From an uncultured Clostridia bacterium (GTDB taxonomy: Bacteria; Bacillota; Clostridia; TANB77; CAG-508): 42,317 nucleotides of DNA. A program made the translations under genes and the position numbers. The notes beneath the pieces were generated by a model. It was given only the letters and a program-made list of their open reading frames with translations. It had not been told where the DNA came from and searched no databases. Below, in pieces: positions 16,066-24,969 of the stretch; the stretch's first letter is position 1, and each line of letters begins with the position of its first letter. The stretch is taken from assembly GCA_944391965.1 (NCBI GenBank), contig CALXVH010000013.1:1-42317 (forward strand). The letters are read 5' to 3'.

Positions 16066-18402
16066 CTAAAAATTTTTCTTCATTTGATTTAATGTATCAT
16101 TCATTTCATTTGAAAATCTAGTTCTTTCATAATTATTGTTATTTTTTACTCCTTTATTTGAAGAAGGTGTTGGCTCCATTAATGGATATACCATATTTTC
16201 TAATGTTCTTAATGCCTGCATGAATTCCTTTGAATATCCATTTAAAGAAATTTTACAATTAACTAATCCTTCTAAATATTTTGAATATGTTGCAATTTCA
16301 AATGGAATTATACAATATTTAGCAGTTTCCCTATTAAATAATTCTCTCATAAATGACATTGATGGATCATTATAGAAAGATAATCCTCCTATAATATTTT
16401 TTACAGTTAAAGTTTTAACAGGTAATTCTTTGTTTATAACTATTCTTAAATTTTCCGGTTGATAAATGTTTTTACTTTGTAAATCTCTAAAAAATGCTGT
16501 AAGTGGTTGAATAGTTAATATATCCATACTCTGTACCAAATATATTTCCTGTGATGCAGCAAAATATCCAAAATCTGTTTCAAAATCACAATCTATTAAT
16601 ATTAATGAATGATTTTTTACTAATGTTGATAATATTTCTTCGTATTGTTCCATTGGTACATCATCATCTGGTAATGCTGTATATACAGTTAAATTCTTGT
16701 CTACTTTTAATCCTGCTGCAACACCATTGATTAAATTTGGAATGCTTTTTTCTGCAATTTGTCTTAAGTCTTCTTCGTTTTCTGTATATATATAATATGC
16801 ATTTCTATTTCTTGTTGCATCTAATATAGCTACATCTATGCCTTTTTTAGACAAACTAAGTGCAAGATTATTTACTAAAAAAGATGTTCCATTTTTGCTT
16901 GTTCCAACAAATGTTACAATTTTCTTTTCTCTTGTTAATAATGCATTTATTGAATCTGTTGGATATGTTCTTCTAGTATTTGCTAATTTAGTTTGATTAT
17001 TATATTCTGCTGATCTACCATTTGATGAATTAAAGTCAAATGGTACATATCCATTATTATCCATACTATTTGTATTATTACCTAAATTTGAAATTGTATT
17101 TGGTTGTAAATCATCATCATCAAATCCTGGCATTGTATTTAATTGTGAATCATCATCATCAAATCCTGGCATTGTATTTAATTGTGAATCATCATCATCA
17201 AATCCTGGCATTGTATTTAATTGTGTGTCATCATCATCAAATCCTGGCATTGTATTTAGTTGTGGCTCATCATCATCAAATCCTGGCATTGTATTTAATT
17301 GTGAATCATCGTCATCAAATCCTGGCATTACATTTTCTTCTGCCTTCTTCTTTGGTGGTCTTCCCCTTCTTTTTGGTTTATCAACCTCCACATTAGTAAT
17401 TTCTTCTTCTATTTTCTTTTTTGGTGGTCTACCTCTTCTCTTTGGTTTTATTTCCTCTTCTGGTTCCATAATATTTTGACTACCTGCATTAGAAACCAAC
17501 TCTGGTTCTGGTATATTTACTCCTGAAGAAGCAACCGTTTTTGTTGACATTTTCTTTACTTTATTTGTATTAACTGCTGAAGGTATAATTACAGGTCTTC
17601 CAAGATTTCTTTTTCCATTTGCTGATTCTATAAAACCGATTTTTAAACCATTCTCTTCTTCGTTATTACTATTTTTATTTGCTCCTGATGAACTTCTCTT
17701 TTCTCCCATTAGAGACATTATTTGTTGATATTTAGGTGATTTTTCTTCTAATATTGCTTTTACATTTAAAGGAAGAAAACTTGCAATAACTTTTAATTGT
17801 ACATCTGTATATTGTTGTGCTATTGAATCAAAACTATCTACACATTTTTGTTCATCTCTACCAATCTTTTTATAATGAGCCAAGATACTTTGAATTTCAG
17901 ACTCACTTACATCGTTTTCATTTTCTGATTGATATGTTACTTCTTCTGCATCGATTTTATAATATATTTTTGCTTCTTTTTTAGTTCTAGGAACTTTTAT
18001 TAATTTACAAATTTCATCTATATTTCTATCTGTTCCAATAAGTGCATTATATACACCAATACTAAATAATTTTACTAATATATCATCAGATTTTGTACGT
18101 CTATCTGAACATATTAATATTATTGGAGTATCAGCTCTTGTTGAATTAGTAGCTTCATCACTAATATTATCTAATCTATCGAAAATAAATTTATCTATTT
18201 GTTCATAATTATTATTTGTAAAAGGCTCTAAATCTTCACTTATTATGATTCTATCATAAGTGTTATCCTTTTGTAATTCTTTTAAAATAGCATTAAAATA
18301 ATATACATTTTTATATGATATTATTTCTTTATAATCACTTTGATATTTTTTTATAATGGATTTTGATATTTTTTCATTATTTACAGCAAATAATATTTTC
18401 AT
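16066..18402 (-). CDS. CpaE/ParA-like ATPase with receiver-like domain, AT-hooks and acidic tandem repeat
   Basis: A 778-residue mosaic. Residues about 1-145 look like a receiver-type pseudo-domain as in CpaE. About 320-352 carry two PKRRGRPPKKK AT-hook motifs, a DNA minor-groove binder common in eukaryotes. About 358-435 are six acidic repeats of 13 residues around MPGFDDDD. About 490-735 are a MinD/ParA-type P-loop domain with TFVGTSKNGTSFLVNNLA and VAILDATRNR. The P-loop departs from the usual GGxGKT pattern, so ATP hydrolysis is not assured. CpaE proteins place pilus or Tad machinery at the pole. The partner upstream is a small secreted membrane protein and downstream a GAF-GGDEF protein. 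The GGAGGGG ribosome site lies inside the upstream gene. The role is unknown. Confidence 0.7.
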   Translation of the reverse strand: MKILFAVNNEKISKSIIKKYQSDYKEIISYKNVYYFNAILKELQKDNTYDRIIISEDLEPFTNNNYEQIDKFIFDRLDNISDEATNSTRADTPIILICSDRRTKSDDILVKLFSIGVYNALIGTDRNIDEICKLIKVPRTKKEAKIYYKIDAEEVTYQSENENDVSESEIQSILAHYKKIGRDEQKCVDSFDSIAQQYTDVQLKVIASFLPLNVKAILEEKSPKYQQIMSLMGEKRSSSGANKNSNNEEENGLKIGFIESANGKRNLGRPVIIPSAVNTNKVKKMSTKTVASSGVNIPEPELVSNAGSQNIMEPEEEIKPKRRGRPPKKKIEEEITNVEVDKPKRRGRPPKKKAEENVMPGFDDDDSQLNTMPGFDDDEPQLNTMPGFDDDDTQLNTMPGFDDDDSQLNTMPGFDDDDSQLNTMPGFDDDDLQPNTISNLGNNTNSMDNNGYVPFDFNSSNGRSAEYNNQTKLANTRRTYPTDSINALLTREKKIVTFVGTSKNGTSFLVNNLALSLSKKGIDVAILDATRNRNAYYIYTENEEDLRQIAEKSIPNLINGVAAGLKVDKNLTVYTALPDDDVPMEQYEEILSTLVKNHSLILIDCDFETDFGYFAASQEIYLVQSMDILTIQPLTAFFRDLQSKNIYQPENLRIVINKELPVKTLTVKNIIGGLSFYNDPSMSFMRELFNRETAKYCIIPFEIATYSKYLEGLVNCKISLNGYSKEFMQALRTLENMVYPLMEPTPSSNKGVKNNNNYERTRFSNEMNDTLNQMKKNF
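17100..17333 (-). repeat. Six-unit 39-bp tandem repeat inside the CpaE-like gene
   Basis: Six near-identical 39-base units encode the acidic 13-residue motif MPGFDDDD-SQLNT. Most units differ at a few positions only. In-frame units like these can gain or lose copies by slippage. Confidence 0.9.
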
Positions 18403-18405
18403 TCG

Positions 18406-18816
18406 TTAACCCCTCCAACCTTTTACAACTATAGCAAATATAAGTGGTAATAGTTGTGTTATTACTAATACAGTTATACATCCTATCATAATTCCAAAGC
18501 CTCTATCTCTTTCATCAAGCTTACGGATACCTATTACTTGATAAATTCCTCCTATTGCTATTCCTACAAAGCATATTGGTATACTATATATTCTTACTGC
18601 ATTTAAAATATATGCTGCAATACCATATGCATCAGAGCCATATTCTTCTTTGTAATCTTCTAATTTTTTTTCTGAATTTTCTTTTATTTGAACTAATTGC
18701 CCTGCTCCTTGTGCTTCTAATTGATTAACAGAATCTGCATATACAAATTGACCACTTAGTACAAAAAGTAAAATTATAAAGCAACAAGATAGTACTTTTT
18801 TTATTATTTTATTCAT
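18406..18816 (-). CDS. Small secreted/two-helix membrane protein (VirB2-like topology)
   Basis: I start this at the ATG at 18816 (MNKIIKKVLSCC) because AAAGGGG sits before it; the frame is open further upstream without a ribosome site. The 136-residue product has an N-terminal signal helix ending at VYADS, a charged helical stretch, and two hydrophobic helices (about residues 75-95 and 107-130) separated by a short charged loop (RKLDERDRG). That layout resembles TrbC/VirB2 pilin-type proteins of conjugation systems, but I see no sequence motif to prove it. Its stop lies three bases before the CpaE-like ATPase start. A surface or secretion apparatus is possible. Confidence 0.55.
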   Translation of the reverse strand: MNKIIKKVLSCCFIILLFVLSGQFVYADSVNQLEAQGAGQLVQIKENSEKKLEDYKEEYGSDAYGIAAYILNAVRIYSIPICFVGIAIGGIYQVIGIRKLDERDRGFGIMIGCITVLVITQLLPLIFAIVVKGWRG

Positions 18817-18975
18817 TAGGTTTACCCCTTTCTGCTTGATTTTATTATACTCTATTATCATACAATACAATCGTTAAAATATCAATAATTTATAATTATT
18901 TTTTTTATTATCTAACAAAATTTTAGTAAAAAACTTTAATTTCTCTTTTACAATTATAATTAAGTGCAATAAACA

Positions 18976-19002
18976 CAAAAAGATAGAGAAAATCTCTATC
19001 TT
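18976..19002 (-). terminator. Rho-independent terminator of uppP
   Basis: On the minus strand AAGATAGAGA-TTT-TCTCTATCTT followed by TTT overlaps the uppP stop codon itself. The stem is perfect, ten pairs. Confidence 0.85.
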
Positions 19003-19795
19003 ACACTCTGTTTATACAAACAAACAAAACAATAATACCTATTATAATTCTATAAACAGCAAAAACTTTAAAATTTCCGGTTTGTAAATATTTTAGTAAG
19101 AATTTTATTACTAATATTCCAACTAAAAAGCTTACTAATATTCCAACTAGAAATGGTACACTAAACACAAAATCTTTTAATTTAAATATAGTAGCTGCTA
19201 AAACTATTGGTGCTGATAACATAAAAGAATATTTTGCTGCTGATTCTCTTTCTATTCCCATTGCTCTTGCTGTTGTCATTGTTATTCCTGACCTAGAAAC
19301 TCCAGGTATAAAAGCTAATGATTGTGATAATCCTATTATAAAAGTTTGCTTAAAATTCATATCTTCATATTTCACTCTTGATTTTGCTTTTTTGTCTATA
19401 ATGTATAGAATAATTCCCATAAAAATTAATGCACAACCAATAATTTCTGGTTTTGTTAATATATCAGCACAATAGTGATCTAATAAGTATCCTATAATTC
19501 CTCCTGGAATTGTTGCAAATACAATATACCAAAACATTTTTCCTTCAAATGTTTTTTTCTTTTTTGTTACTTGCTCATATCCTCCTTTTATCAATTTTAT
19601 CCAATCTTTAAAGAAAAATATTCCAATTGCAAGTAATGTTCCAAAATGCAAAGCTACATCAAAATCTCCTATTTCTCCCCAATTAAACAACCATGGTATT
19701 ATAAATAAATGTGCTGAACTTGATATTGGAAGTAATTCTGTAAGACCCTGAACAGCTCCTAATATTACTGCTCTAAAAACTGTTATTTCCATCAT
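19001..19795 (-). CDS. uppP: Undecaprenyl-diphosphatase (UppP/BacA)
   Basis: A 264-residue, seven- or eight-helix membrane enzyme that recycles undecaprenyl pyrophosphate to the monophosphate carrier for cell-wall synthesis; it can give bacitracin resistance. The first signature VQGLTELLPISSSAH (about 15-30) and the second GVSRSGITMTTARAMGI (about 165-182) carry the catalytic Glu, Ser and Arg residues. The start has two adjacent ATG codons after AAGGAGAAA. It follows dpaA by 18 bases, so a joint transcript is likely. Confidence 0.96.
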   Translation of the reverse strand: MMEITVFRAVILGAVQGLTELLPISSSAHLFIIPWLFNWGEIGDFDVALHFGTLLAIGIFFFKDWIKLIKGGYEQVTKKKKTFEGKMFWYIVFATIPGGIIGYLLDHYCADILTKPEIIGCALIFMGIILYIIDKKAKSRVKYEDMNFKQTFIIGLSQSLAFIPGVSRSGITMTTARAMGIERESAAKYSFMLSAPIVLAATIFKLKDFVFSVPFLVGILVSFLVGILVIKFLLKYLQTGNFKVFAVYRIIIGIIVLFVCINRV

Positions 19796-19813
19796 TTTAA
19801 CTTTTCTCCTTAG

Positions 19814-20674
19814 CTAATTGTTTTTTATCTCTTTTAGTATATTTTCTAATGTTTCCTTTATAAATTCTGCTGAAGTTATAGGCGCAACTCTTCCAGGTAA
19901 AGAAAGTGCCCAAATCAATTTTACTCCTATTTCTTTTGCTGCTTTTCTATCTACTCCTCCTGGGTTTGATGCAATATCTATAATAATACAATCTTTCTTT
20001 AACAAAGATAATCTTTCTTTATTTAGTATAACATGTGGGATTGTATTTATTATTATGTCAAACTCATTTAGATTACCATCTAATTCATCTAGTAGAATAG
20101 GTTTATAGCCATATGCTTTTATCCAAGCACAATTTATAGTAGTTCTCGTTTCACAATATACTTCTGCCCCTATTCCTTTTAACATATTTGATAAAATTTT
20201 ACTTACTCTTCCAAATCCCATTACTAAAATTTTACTACCATGTAAAGTTTTTGTTGATTCTTCCATAGCAATTTGAATTGCTCCTTCTGCTGTAGATATT
20301 GTATTTAAAACTGTTAATTCTTCTCTTTTTAGCAAATCAATTACTTTAGTATCATTAAATTTTTTATATAATTCATCTTCTATTCTTCCGGCAATAAAAG
20401 TTTTTCCCTTCACATTTTGAGCAACTTCAGATATTTTTATTTTATTGCTACTAAAAGGTGAATTAATATTAATTTCATCACTTGTAAGCGGAATTGAACT
20501 AACAATAACATCTGCCTTTGTTGTAACTTCCTCTATACTATTACATTTTTCTATTTTAGCATTAAGTTGTGCTTTTTCTAGACCATATGTATATACTTCA
20601 TAACCATCTTCTTTTAACATATCTGCAAGTTTTACAATTCTTAAGTCTCCACCTATAATAGAAATATTTTTCAT
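19814..20674 (-). CDS. dpaA: Dipicolinate synthase subunit A (DpaA/SpoVFA)
   Basis: A 286-residue protein with an N-terminal NAD-binding-like domain starting at SIIGGDLR and a second one at LVMGFGRVSKIL (about residue 150). It ends with the family-specific segment DIASNPGGVD and WALSLPGRVAPITSAEF. DpaA with DpaB converts the lysine-pathway intermediate to dipicolinate for the spore core. It usually sits directly before dpaB; here uppP follows and no dpaB is in the window. AGGAGGATTATT precedes the ATG. The dpaA assignment is firm from the C-terminal motif. Confidence 0.92.
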   Translation of the reverse strand: MKNISIIGGDLRIVKLADMLKEDGYEVYTYGLEKAQLNAKIEKCNSIEEVTTKADVIVSSIPLTSDEININSPFSSNKIKISEVAQNVKGKTFIAGRIEDELYKKFNDTKVIDLLKREELTVLNTISTAEGAIQIAMEESTKTLHGSKILVMGFGRVSKILSNMLKGIGAEVYCETRTTINCAWIKAYGYKPILLDELDGNLNEFDIIINTIPHVILNKERLSLLKKDCIIIDIASNPGGVDRKAAKEIGVKLIWALSLPGRVAPITSAEFIKETLENILKEIKNN

Positions 20675-20684
20675 AATAATCCTC

Positions 20685-21887
20685 CTATAAATTATCTCTT
20701 TCTTCTTTTTGTATATCTATGCTTTTTTCTTTTCCAATATTCATGTTTTTCAATTCATTTTTACTTATTTTTCCAACCAATAAATAAGTATCTTCTAAAT
20801 GCTGTTTTACTAATATTTCTGGTCTTGTCATTGTTGTCTTTTTTCTTATTATTTTATTAATATTTTTAGGTATATATCTTTCTATCGACAAAAAGACTGG
20901 ATCCTTTGCTGCTTTTTCTGCAAAGGAACTATCTAAATTTATTGCTCTATCTAAATAATTTATAGCTCTTTCCTTCTCGCCTTTTATTACATATATTCTT
21001 GCTAATTGATAACAACTTTCTGGTTCAGTATCTTCTACTTTCATTCCTTCTACAAAATATTTTTCTGCTTCATCTAGATCATCATATAGCATTGATATCA
21101 AACCAAGGTTATAATATCCTTTATAATTTAATGCATTTATTTGTGCTGCCTTTTCATAACAACTTTTTGCATTTTGGAAGTCATTTAGTCTAGTATATGC
21201 AATTCCTAAATTATAATATATTTCAAAACTTTCTTTATTATATTTTAAAGCATTCATATATACATTGATTGCTTCTTTAAAGTTTTCTTGTTCACATAAC
21301 AATTGTCCTAATAACTCTGATGCTTGGTAATAATCTGGTTTAATGTGTATTAAATTATTTAGCATTTGTATTGCTTCATCTTTTTTACCTAAATTTACTA
21401 ATAATTCAGAAATCTTATAATATGAATCATAGTCCTTTTTGTTTATATCTATAGCTTTAACATATTCATCTATAGCTTTTCTCATTCCACCTTCTTTTTC
21501 ATATGTTTGAGCAAGTAACCTATGTCCACTATAACTTTCTGGATATTTATTTATTAAATTTGTTAATAATTGTTTTGATTTTTTATTATTTTTTAATATA
21601 TTGCACAATTTTGCTAGAAAAATATAAAGCCACTCTGAAAAATTAATTCCATACTTTTCTAGTAAAATTATTGCTAATGGTAATACTATTGCTAATATAT
21701 ATGTTATTACCCTAATATACGTCCCTAAAAATCTTCCTATTAAAATTTCTATTAACCCAATTGCGATTCCCAATGCTTCTAATATTAATGGTACAACATA
21801 AGCAGTATCATTTTTCCTAATTATTTTAAAGAAGATTATTATAAAAAGAGAAAAGGATAATATATTAAAAATAATTCTTTCTAACAT
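20685..21887 (-). CDS. Membrane-anchored TPR protein
   Basis: A 400-residue protein with hydrophobic helices at the N-terminus (about residues 2-24, 28-50 and 55-80), then a run of TPR repeats from about 105 to 325 (for example SFEIYYNLGIAYTRLNDFQNAKSCYEKAA). A basic C-terminal tail follows. The repeats face the cytoplasm or outside depending on whether two or three helices cross. It has a GGGGAA ribosome site and ends ten bases before dpaA. TPR domains are scaffolds; no enzyme motif is present. Its location suggests, but does not prove, a role tied to sporulation or envelope. Confidence 0.8.
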   Translation of the reverse strand: MLERIIFNILSFSLFIIIFFKIIRKNDTAYVVPLILEALGIAIGLIEILIGRFLGTYIRVITYILAIVLPLAIILLEKYGINFSEWLYIFLAKLCNILKNNKKSKQLLTNLINKYPESYSGHRLLAQTYEKEGGMRKAIDEYVKAIDINKKDYDSYYKISELLVNLGKKDEAIQMLNNLIHIKPDYYQASELLGQLLCEQENFKEAINVYMNALKYNKESFEIYYNLGIAYTRLNDFQNAKSCYEKAAQINALNYKGYYNLGLISMLYDDLDEAEKYFVEGMKVEDTEPESCYQLARIYVIKGEKERAINYLDRAINLDSSFAEKAAKDPVFLSIERYIPKNINKIIRKKTTMTRPEILVKQHLEDTYLLVGKISKNELKNMNIGKEKSIDIQKEERDNL

Positions 21888-21908
21888 TTCTTTTTCCCCA
21901 CAATCTAT

Positions 21909-22439
21909 TTATCTTAAAAACTTTTCATTATAATTATTTATACATTTTTCTATGATTTTTTCTGCTTCTTCTCTTCCACACATCGCTTTTACTTCTGTTT
22001 TCTTATTTTCTAATTGCTTATATACTTCAAAGAAATGCATAATTTCGGCAGAGTATTGATCTGGTAAATCTTTAATATCTTGGCAATTCTTTAAAAAAGG
22101 ATCTGATTTTGGAATTGCGATTATTTTTTCGTCTAAATCCTCATTGTCTGTCATTAACATTACACCAATTGGATAACATTCTACTAATGTTAATGGAACT
22201 ATTTTTTCTTGACATATTACTAAAACATCTAACGGATCACCATCTCCAGCATATGTTCTAGGTATAAAGCCATAATTGGCTGGATAATGTGTTGATGTAT
22301 ATAAAACTCTATCTAATCTTAAAAGACCTGTAGCTTTATCCAATTCATATTTATTTGTTCCACCTTTTTCTATTTCTACAACAGCAATAAAATCATCTTT
22401 TTGTATTCTATCTGCTGAAATATCATGCCATATATTCAT
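21909..22439 (-). CDS. ppa: Inorganic pyrophosphatase, family I
   Basis: A 176-residue soluble enzyme that hydrolyses pyrophosphate with Mg2+. The family I signature DGDPLDVLV is present, with surrounding KYELDKATG and NYGFIPRTYAGDGD. It differs in fold from the family II enzyme at 31169-32095 in this same window. GGAGGGAAT precedes the ATG. It heads the minus-strand run with the TPR, dpaA and uppP genes, 22 bases upstream of the TPR gene. Confidence 0.95.
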   Translation of the reverse strand: MNIWHDISADRIQKDDFIAVVEIEKGGTNKYELDKATGLLRLDRVLYTSTHYPANYGFIPRTYAGDGDPLDVLVICQEKIVPLTLVECYPIGVMLMTDNEDLDEKIIAIPKSDPFLKNCQDIKDLPDQYSAEIMHFFEVYKQLENKKTEVKAMCGREEAEKIIEKCINNYNEKFLR

Positions 22440-22553
22440 ATTATTCCCTCCTATGCTTTCTTTATTTTAAGCTATATTTATAAAAAAGTCTACAAATTTT
22501 TTACATTTTAATAATTTTATAATATTATATATTTTTTTGTAAAAAATAATAGT

Positions 22554-23150
22554 ATGAATAAATTTCATAAAAATAAAATTATATTTTTAATATTATTTAT
22601 TTTTTTTATTTTAGTTATTCTATCTAGTTTAGTTTACTTTTATATTATTAAAAATAAAGAAAAAAAATTATATTCTTTTTCAGAAAAGTTAGAGGAAAAA
22701 TATCAAACAATATCACTATATTCTACTAGTAATAGCACTAACACTTCCCAGTATAGTTCTTCTCATATAATTGGTAAAATTACTATAGATAAAATAAATT
22801 TAAATTACTCTATTCTTTCAACATGTTCAGAAGATTTGCTAAAAATATCACCTTGTAGACTTTGTGGACCAGAGCCAAATCAAATCGGAAATCTTTGTAT
22901 TGCTGGTCATAACTATGAAAATGGAAAATTCTTTAGCAATATTAATAAGCTTAATATAGGTGATATAATTCGTATTTATGATTTAAGTAATAATTATTTA
23001 GAATATAGTATATATGACAAATTTGAAGTAGAAATAAATAATACTTCTGTATTAAGCCAAAATACTAATAATATAAGAGAAATAACTTTAATTACTTGCA
23101 ATAACCAAAATAAAACACGAATTATTCTAAAAGCAAAAGAAATGGACTAG
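22554..23150 (+). CDS. Sortase, class D-like
   Basis: A 198-residue transpeptidase with an N-terminal membrane helix (about 9-31). His119 in IAGHNYENGKFF, Cys182 in TLITC and Arg189 in TRIILKA form the sortase triad, and the TLITC box fits class D. Sortases cut at LPxTG and link proteins to peptidoglycan. The gene directly opposite (23222-23569) encodes a protein with LPKTG, its likely substrate. No clear ribosome site stands before the ATG, which is AT-rich upstream, so translation may be weak or leaderless. Two extra cysteine pairs (Cys101/104 and Cys91/115) near the active site are unusual for an extracellular enzyme. Confidence 0.88.
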   Translation: MNKFHKNKIIFLILFIFFILVILSSLVYFYIIKNKEKKLYSFSEKLEEKYQTISLYSTSNSTNTSQYSSSHIIGKITIDKINLNYSILSTCSEDLLKISPCRLCGPEPNQIGNLCIAGHNYENGKFFSNINKLNIGDIIRIYDLSNNYLEYSIYDKFEVEINNTSVLSQNTNNIREITLITCNNQNKTRIILKAKEMD

Positions 23151-23171
23151 CATAACTAGTCCATTAATTAT
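23142..23171. terminator. Hairpin after the sortase gene
   Basis: ATGGACTAG-CATAA-CTAGTCCAT overlaps the sortase stop codon, with an irregular TTAATTATTTCTTT tail. It separates the sortase from the convergent LPKTG gene. Confidence 0.6.
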
Positions 23172-23221
23172 TTCTTTAAATTGCAATAATAAAATATAAA
23201 ACAATAATTTATATAAATTAA

Positions 23222-23569
23222 TTAAATTCCTTTATAGTCTCTTACTTTTCTGTAAGCATAAATTGCGGCAACTACGCAAACACCTACTACTGCAAAAACT
23301 ATTGTATTATCTGCAATACCAGTTTTAGGTAAATTTGATTCTAATGTTGATGTATTATTTGCTGGTGTTGTTGGTGTTAATGTTGAAGTTAATGCACTAT
23401 TTGTTGCTGTATTGTTTGTTGCTGAATTATCTGTTGCAGTATTATTTGCTGGTGTATTTTGTGTTAATACTATTGTTTCTCCAGATGCATAAACACTACT
23501 TGTAATCATCATTACAGTTGATACAATTATAACTAATAAAATTCCTTTAATTAAACTATTTTTTTTCAT
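23222..23569 (-). CDS. Small LPKTG-anchored surface protein
   Basis: A 115-residue protein with a signal peptide (about 1-29, ending ASG), a low-complexity Thr/Asn/Ala-rich stretch (about 35-76, repeated NNTAT units), and a C-terminal sorting signal: LPKTG (residues 80-84), a hydrophobic helix and a basic tail. The mature part between signal peptide and LPKTG is only about 50 residues, so it may be a spacer-like or structural surface peptide rather than an enzyme. Its convergent neighbour is a sortase. A strong promoter (23624-23652) and an AAGGAA ribosome site precede it. Confidence 0.85.
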   Translation of the reverse strand: MKKNSLIKGILLVIIVSTVMMITSSVYASGETIVLTQNTPANNTATDNSATNNTATNSALTSTLTPTTPANNTSTLESNLPKTGIADNTIVFAVVGVCVVAAIYAYRKVRDYKGI

Positions 23570-23623
23570 TTCCTTCCCTACCTTTTCTCTCTTTTGTTAA
23601 TATTATATTCAATACTAATATTA

Positions 23624-23652
23624 TTTATACTACACTTTAATATAAAATGCAA
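23624..23652 (-). promoter_or_regulatory. Promoter of the LPKTG protein gene
   Basis: On the minus strand TTGCAT, a 17-base spacer and TATAAA lie about 55 bases upstream of the start codon. Confidence 0.55.
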
Positions 23653-23726
23653 GTTTTTTTTACATATATTTTTATTTTTTCAAAAATTTCCATGTTAAAG
23701 TTTGGTAAATACGTTTTTTCTGCATT

Positions 23727-24812
23727 TTAGACATTAAATCTAAATAAAACTACATCTCCATCTTGCATAATATAATCTTTACCTTCTGATCTTACCAATC
23801 CTTTTTCTTTAGCCTCATTTAAAGATCCTAGACTTATTAAATCATTATATGAAACAACTTCTGCTCTAATAAATCCCCTTTGTATATCTGAATGGATTTT
23901 TCCAGCTGCTTCTGGAGCTTTTGTTCCTTTTTTTATTGTCCAAGCTCTAACCTCTGGTTTACCTGCCGTTAAAAATGACATTAATCCTAACAAATCGTAG
24001 CTTTCTTTTATAACTTTATCTAATCCAGATTCATCCATTCCTAAAGCTTCTAACATTTCTTTTTTATCATCATCTTCTAGTCCTGACAATTCTTCTTCTA
24101 TTTTTACACATAATTTTATAACTTTAGCATTTTCGTTTTTGGCATATTCTCTTACTTTCTTTACATATTCATTATCTTCTGATATTTCATTTTCTGAAAC
24201 ATTTGTAACATACAATATTGGTTTCATAGTAAGTAAGAAACTATCTTTAATAATTTCTTTTTCTTCGTCTGAAAGCTCAAGAATTCTGGCTGGTCTACCC
24301 TGTTCTAATGTTTCTTTTACTTTCTCTAATAAATCTATTTCTGCTTGATAAGATTTATCTCCTTTTAATAATTTTTTTGCTCTTTCCAATCTTTTATTTA
24401 CTGTTTCTAAATCTGCAAAAACAAGCTCTAAATTAATCGTTTCTATGTCTCTTATTGGATCTATTGATCCATCAACATGAACTATGTTTGGATCTTCGAA
24501 ACATCTTACAACTTCTAATATGCTATCAACTTCTCTTATATGTGATAAAAACTTATTTCCTAATCCTTCTCCCTTACTTGCACCTTTTACAAGTCCTGCA
24601 ATATCTACAAATTCTATTACAGCATGTGTTACTTTTTCTGGATCATATATCTTAGCTAAATTATCTAATCTATCATCTGGTACAGGTACCATTCCTATAT
24701 TAGGTTCTATTGTACAAAATGGATAATTAGCACATTCAGCTCCTGCTTTTGTTATTGCATTAAATAATGTACTTTTTCCTACATTAGGAAGTCCTACTAT
24801 TCCAATTTTCAT
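23727..24812 (-). CDS. ychF: YchF/OLA1-family GTPase/ATPase
   Basis: A 361-residue Obg-family protein that prefers ATP. GLPNVGKSTLFNAIT is the P-loop at residue 6, the FVDIAGLVKGASKGEGLGN segment is the G3/switch II region, and a coiled-coil insert and C-terminal TGS domain (about 275-361) follow, with AEVVSYNDLI and DGDVVLFRFNV. It associates with ribosomes and the proteasome/catalase-type stress roles reported for the family are not visible here. The usual length is about 363-366 residues. A promoter lies at 24840-24868. Confidence 0.97.
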   Translation of the reverse strand: MKIGIVGLPNVGKSTLFNAITKAGAECANYPFCTIEPNIGMVPVPDDRLDNLAKIYDPEKVTHAVIEFVDIAGLVKGASKGEGLGNKFLSHIREVDSILEVVRCFEDPNIVHVDGSIDPIRDIETINLELVFADLETVNKRLERAKKLLKGDKSYQAEIDLLEKVKETLEQGRPARILELSDEEKEIIKDSFLLTMKPILYVTNVSENEISEDNEYVKKVREYAKNENAKVIKLCVKIEEELSGLEDDDKKEMLEALGMDESGLDKVIKESYDLLGLMSFLTAGKPEVRAWTIKKGTKAPEAAGKIHSDIQRGFIRAEVVSYNDLISLGSLNEAKEKGLVRSEGKDYIMQDGDVVLFRFNV

Positions 24813-24839
24813 TTCTATCGCTCCTTTATTCCATATGCT

Positions 24840-24868
24840 AATATAACATATTTAGCATGGTCTTTCAA
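24840..24868 (-). promoter_or_regulatory. Promoter of ychF
   Basis: On the minus strand TTGAAA, exactly 17 bases, then TATATT; the ychF start is 28 bases further, after AAAGGAG. The adjacent 24870-24969 holds no gene that I can see. Confidence 0.55.
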
Positions 24869-24969
24869 GAGTACTACTGCATTTTCCTACCTACTCATGC
24901 CATTTTTAACTAAATTTCTTCGTTTTATATCTCTACAACAAGTAAATCCTTATTCTTTCTATAATTGAA

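Noticed and set aside
17040-17479. Plus-strand reading frames across the CpaE-like gene repeat
   Set aside because: They are His/Ser-rich translations of the 39-bp repeat on the opposite strand and have no ribosome site.
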